Both the position numbers and the translations under genes were made by a program. From an uncultured Collinsella sp. (lineage in GTDB: Bacteria; Actinomycetota; Coriobacteriia; Coriobacteriales; Coriobacteriaceae), in contig CAUCTV010000068.1 of assembly GCA_958445895.1 (NCBI GenBank), forward strand, positions 1 through 6,282: a DNA stretch of 6,282 nt, given 5' to 3'. Below are positions 5,206-6,282 of the stretch, piece by piece. A model generated the notes under the pieces. The model searched no databases, had not been told where the DNA came from, and saw only the letters and a program-made list of their open reading frames with translations. Within the stretch, counting starts at the first letter, position 1, and every line of letters starts with the position of its first letter.

Positions 5206-6282
5206 TTACATGCACAAAACATCAAGGACAATTGCATTTAAGCCTTCGCCGTAACCTTTACCGGGAACGGCCCAACGTCCATTTAGGTCCGTCGTCTTGG
5301 GAGCACACCCACGGGAAACAAGATTAAAGCGTGGGTCAATACACGGATTATTCAAAGGTTCAGTTGTTGCGTACGCTTTTAAATGCTGCGCCTGAACCCT
5401 AAGCCCTTCTCTAACGGAAGAAAAAGTATATCCGGGATTTCCAGGACCGGTGGCTCCAACACCTCCAAAATTGCACTGATTTGCCTGGACCAAATTTCCG
5501 AATCTTAAATAGCCCGTCTCTTTCATGACTTGAGCATATAAAACTTCAGGACATACTCCCTCAAATGAGGCTTCTTCGTAAAGGATCTTACAAAACTCAT
5601 CAATAGAGGCGCTGCCTTTGCTTTTATACACGCTTGTTGGATAAGTATGCTTCCCAACAGTCCTGCCGTAATGAACGGCAGCATCCTCGTAAGAAGTGAA
5701 AGACGAGGACATTATATAGCCCTCAAATCCAGTCATGCTCGAACCATTACGGTGCTCTTTCATCCCATATTCGAGATAGTGGAGATAATACTCTTTTAAA
5801 TTACTTCCGTAAGCCTTCCTAAGATCGAGGTACCTCGTTCTATAACTATAAACGTCGAACGCCTCGGAGCCGCGGCGGCCCTCCGACATTCCGTAGTTGA
5901 TGAAGTGCCGCAGGACGGCCGAGTCGTCGACCATAGTCACGCCGCCGTAGGTCGACTTGGTGAAGGCCTTCTCGACGTCGCCGTTGCGGGAGAGGTAGTA
6001 CTCGGGGTCGTAGACGGGAGCGTAGTCCACGCCGCCCGCCTTGGTTGCGGCGCCCTTGAGCTTCGAGCAGCCGGTGGCGTGGCGCCCCTCCTTCTTGCCG
6101 TACATAAGGTAGTGCGAGTAGTAGCTGGCGAGGTCGGTGCCGAAGGCGGCGCGGAGATCGGGGTACTCATTGTAGTAGCTCTGCACGTCGAACGCCTCGG
6201 AGCCGCGGCGGCCCTCCGACATTCCGTAGTTGATGAAGTGCCGCAGGACGGCCGAGTCGTCGACCATAGTCACGCCGCCGTA
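5206..6282 (-). CDS. Surface-repeat protein with C-terminal glucosaminidase domain, 5' end outside window
   Basis: A probable secreted peptidoglycan hydrolase; 358 residues are visible, the frame is open at the right edge, and any signal peptide is missing. Numbering from the codon at 6273, residues 1-175 carry tandem motifs of about 40-50 residues ending in HF or HY, YG and EGR (HFINYGMSEGRRG, HYLMYGKKEGRHA, HYLEYGMKEHRNG), a type common on Coriobacteriia surface proteins; their ligand is not known to me. Residues about 222-355 form a glucosaminidase domain (PF01832/GH73-like), with MKETGYLRFGN holding the likely catalytic Glu252, then NFGGVGATG, VQAQHLKAYATTEPLNNP, DPRF and NGRWAVPGKGYGEG. 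It should cleave glycan-strand N-acetylglucosaminyl bonds during wall turnover or separation. Six Cys lie in the catalytic part. The repeat half is about 61% GC and the catalytic half about 39% in sampled lines. No terminator follows directly; the transcript may run on to 4684-4718. Confidence 0.86.
   Translation of the reverse strand, partial: YGGVTMVDDSAVLRHFINYGMSEGRRGSEAFDVQSYYNEYPDLRAAFGTDLASYYSHYLMYGKKEGRHATGCSKLKGAATKAGGVDYAPVYDPEYYLSRNGDVEKAFTKSTYGGVTMVDDSAVLRHFINYGMSEGRRGSEAFDVYSYRTRYLDLRKAYGSNLKEYYLHYLEYGMKEHRNGSSMTGFEGYIMSSSFTSYEDAAVHYGRTVGKHTYPTSVYKSKGSASIDEFCKILYEEASFEGVCPEVLYAQVMKETGYLRFGNLVQANQCNFGGVGATGPGNPGYTFSSVREGLRVQAQHLKAYATTEPLNNPCIDPRFNLVSRGCAPKTTDLNGRWAVPGKGYGEGLNAIVLDVLCM
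5852..5949 (-). repeat. 98-bp exact direct repeat, copy 1
   Basis: Base-for-base identical to 6185-6282, with start-to-start spacing of 333 bp (111 codons, in frame). It encodes the segment from YGGVTMVDDSAV to EGRRGSEAFD plus two bases of the next codon. In gene direction, identity stops where GC content drops: the next codons are homologous in protein but not in DNA. Confidence 0.97.
6185..6282 (-). repeat. 98-bp exact direct repeat, copy 2 (may extend past the edge)
   Basis: Identical to 5852-5949. The window ends inside the match, so the true repeat may be longer. Both copies lie in the surface-repeat part of the glucosaminidase gene. Confidence 0.97.

Noticed and set aside
5194..5212. 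Inverted repeat CATGTA / TACATG with a 7-base loop around the hydrolase stop codon
   Set aside because: The stem is only 6 bp and AT-rich, and no T-run follows in either direction, so it is not a credible terminator.
5937..6170. Open frame of 77 codons on the minus strand rich in Pro, Ser, Thr and Ala
   Set aside because: Out-of-frame shadow of the high-GC surface-repeat gene; its low-complexity composition comes from codon bias.

Overview
The window looks like chromosomal DNA from a high-GC Gram-positive, most likely a gut Coriobacteriia relative (Collinsella, Olsenella or similar). This rests on recalled family resemblance, not a search: the surface-protein repeats at the right edge and the IS21-type transposase remnant both resemble proteins of that class. 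Base composition is clearly mixed. By hand count the repeat part of the surface gene and the IS remnant are about 61-67% GC in sampled lines, a sampled glycosyltransferase line is about 48%, and the catalytic half of the surface gene is about 39%.

Every gene I can support lies on the minus strand, so the window is best read from right to left. At 6282-5206 is the 3' part of a gene for a secreted peptidoglycan hydrolase: tandem surface repeats followed by a glucosaminidase domain. Its 5' end is outside the window. At about 5185-4773 is a decayed IS21-family remnant: an istA pseudogene with an internal deletion, a frameshift and a lost 3' end. At 4767-4720 is what looks like an orphan C-terminal tail of an unknown gene. 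It is followed at once by a strong Rho-independent terminator (4684-4718) that closes minus-strand transcription from the right. No gene or convincing promoter was found in 4559-4683, the leader of the next cluster.

From 4558 down to the left edge is a polysaccharide (capsule, exopolysaccharide or wall glycopolymer) cluster: a GT4 glycosyltransferase (4558-3419), a second GT-B fold glycosyltransferase (3313-2126), a GT2 glycosyltransferase (2109-1303), a non-hydrolysing UDP-GlcNAc 2-epimerase (1277-138), and the first 45 codons of a Wzx-type oligosaccharide flippase (137 to the edge, start codon touching the epimerase stop). Together they would supply UDP-ManNAc, add sugars to a lipid-linked repeat unit on the cytoplasmic face, and flip it across the membrane. 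The last four genes are spaced by 0 to 25 nt and read as one operon; the only sizeable gap is 105 nt between the two GT-B enzymes.

The most interesting structure is the mosaic surface hydrolase. A 98-bp exact direct repeat (period 333 bp) ends at the point where the gene drops from high to low GC, which suggests domain exchange by recombination through the repeats. I found no RNA genes, no CRISPR array and no clearly new system.
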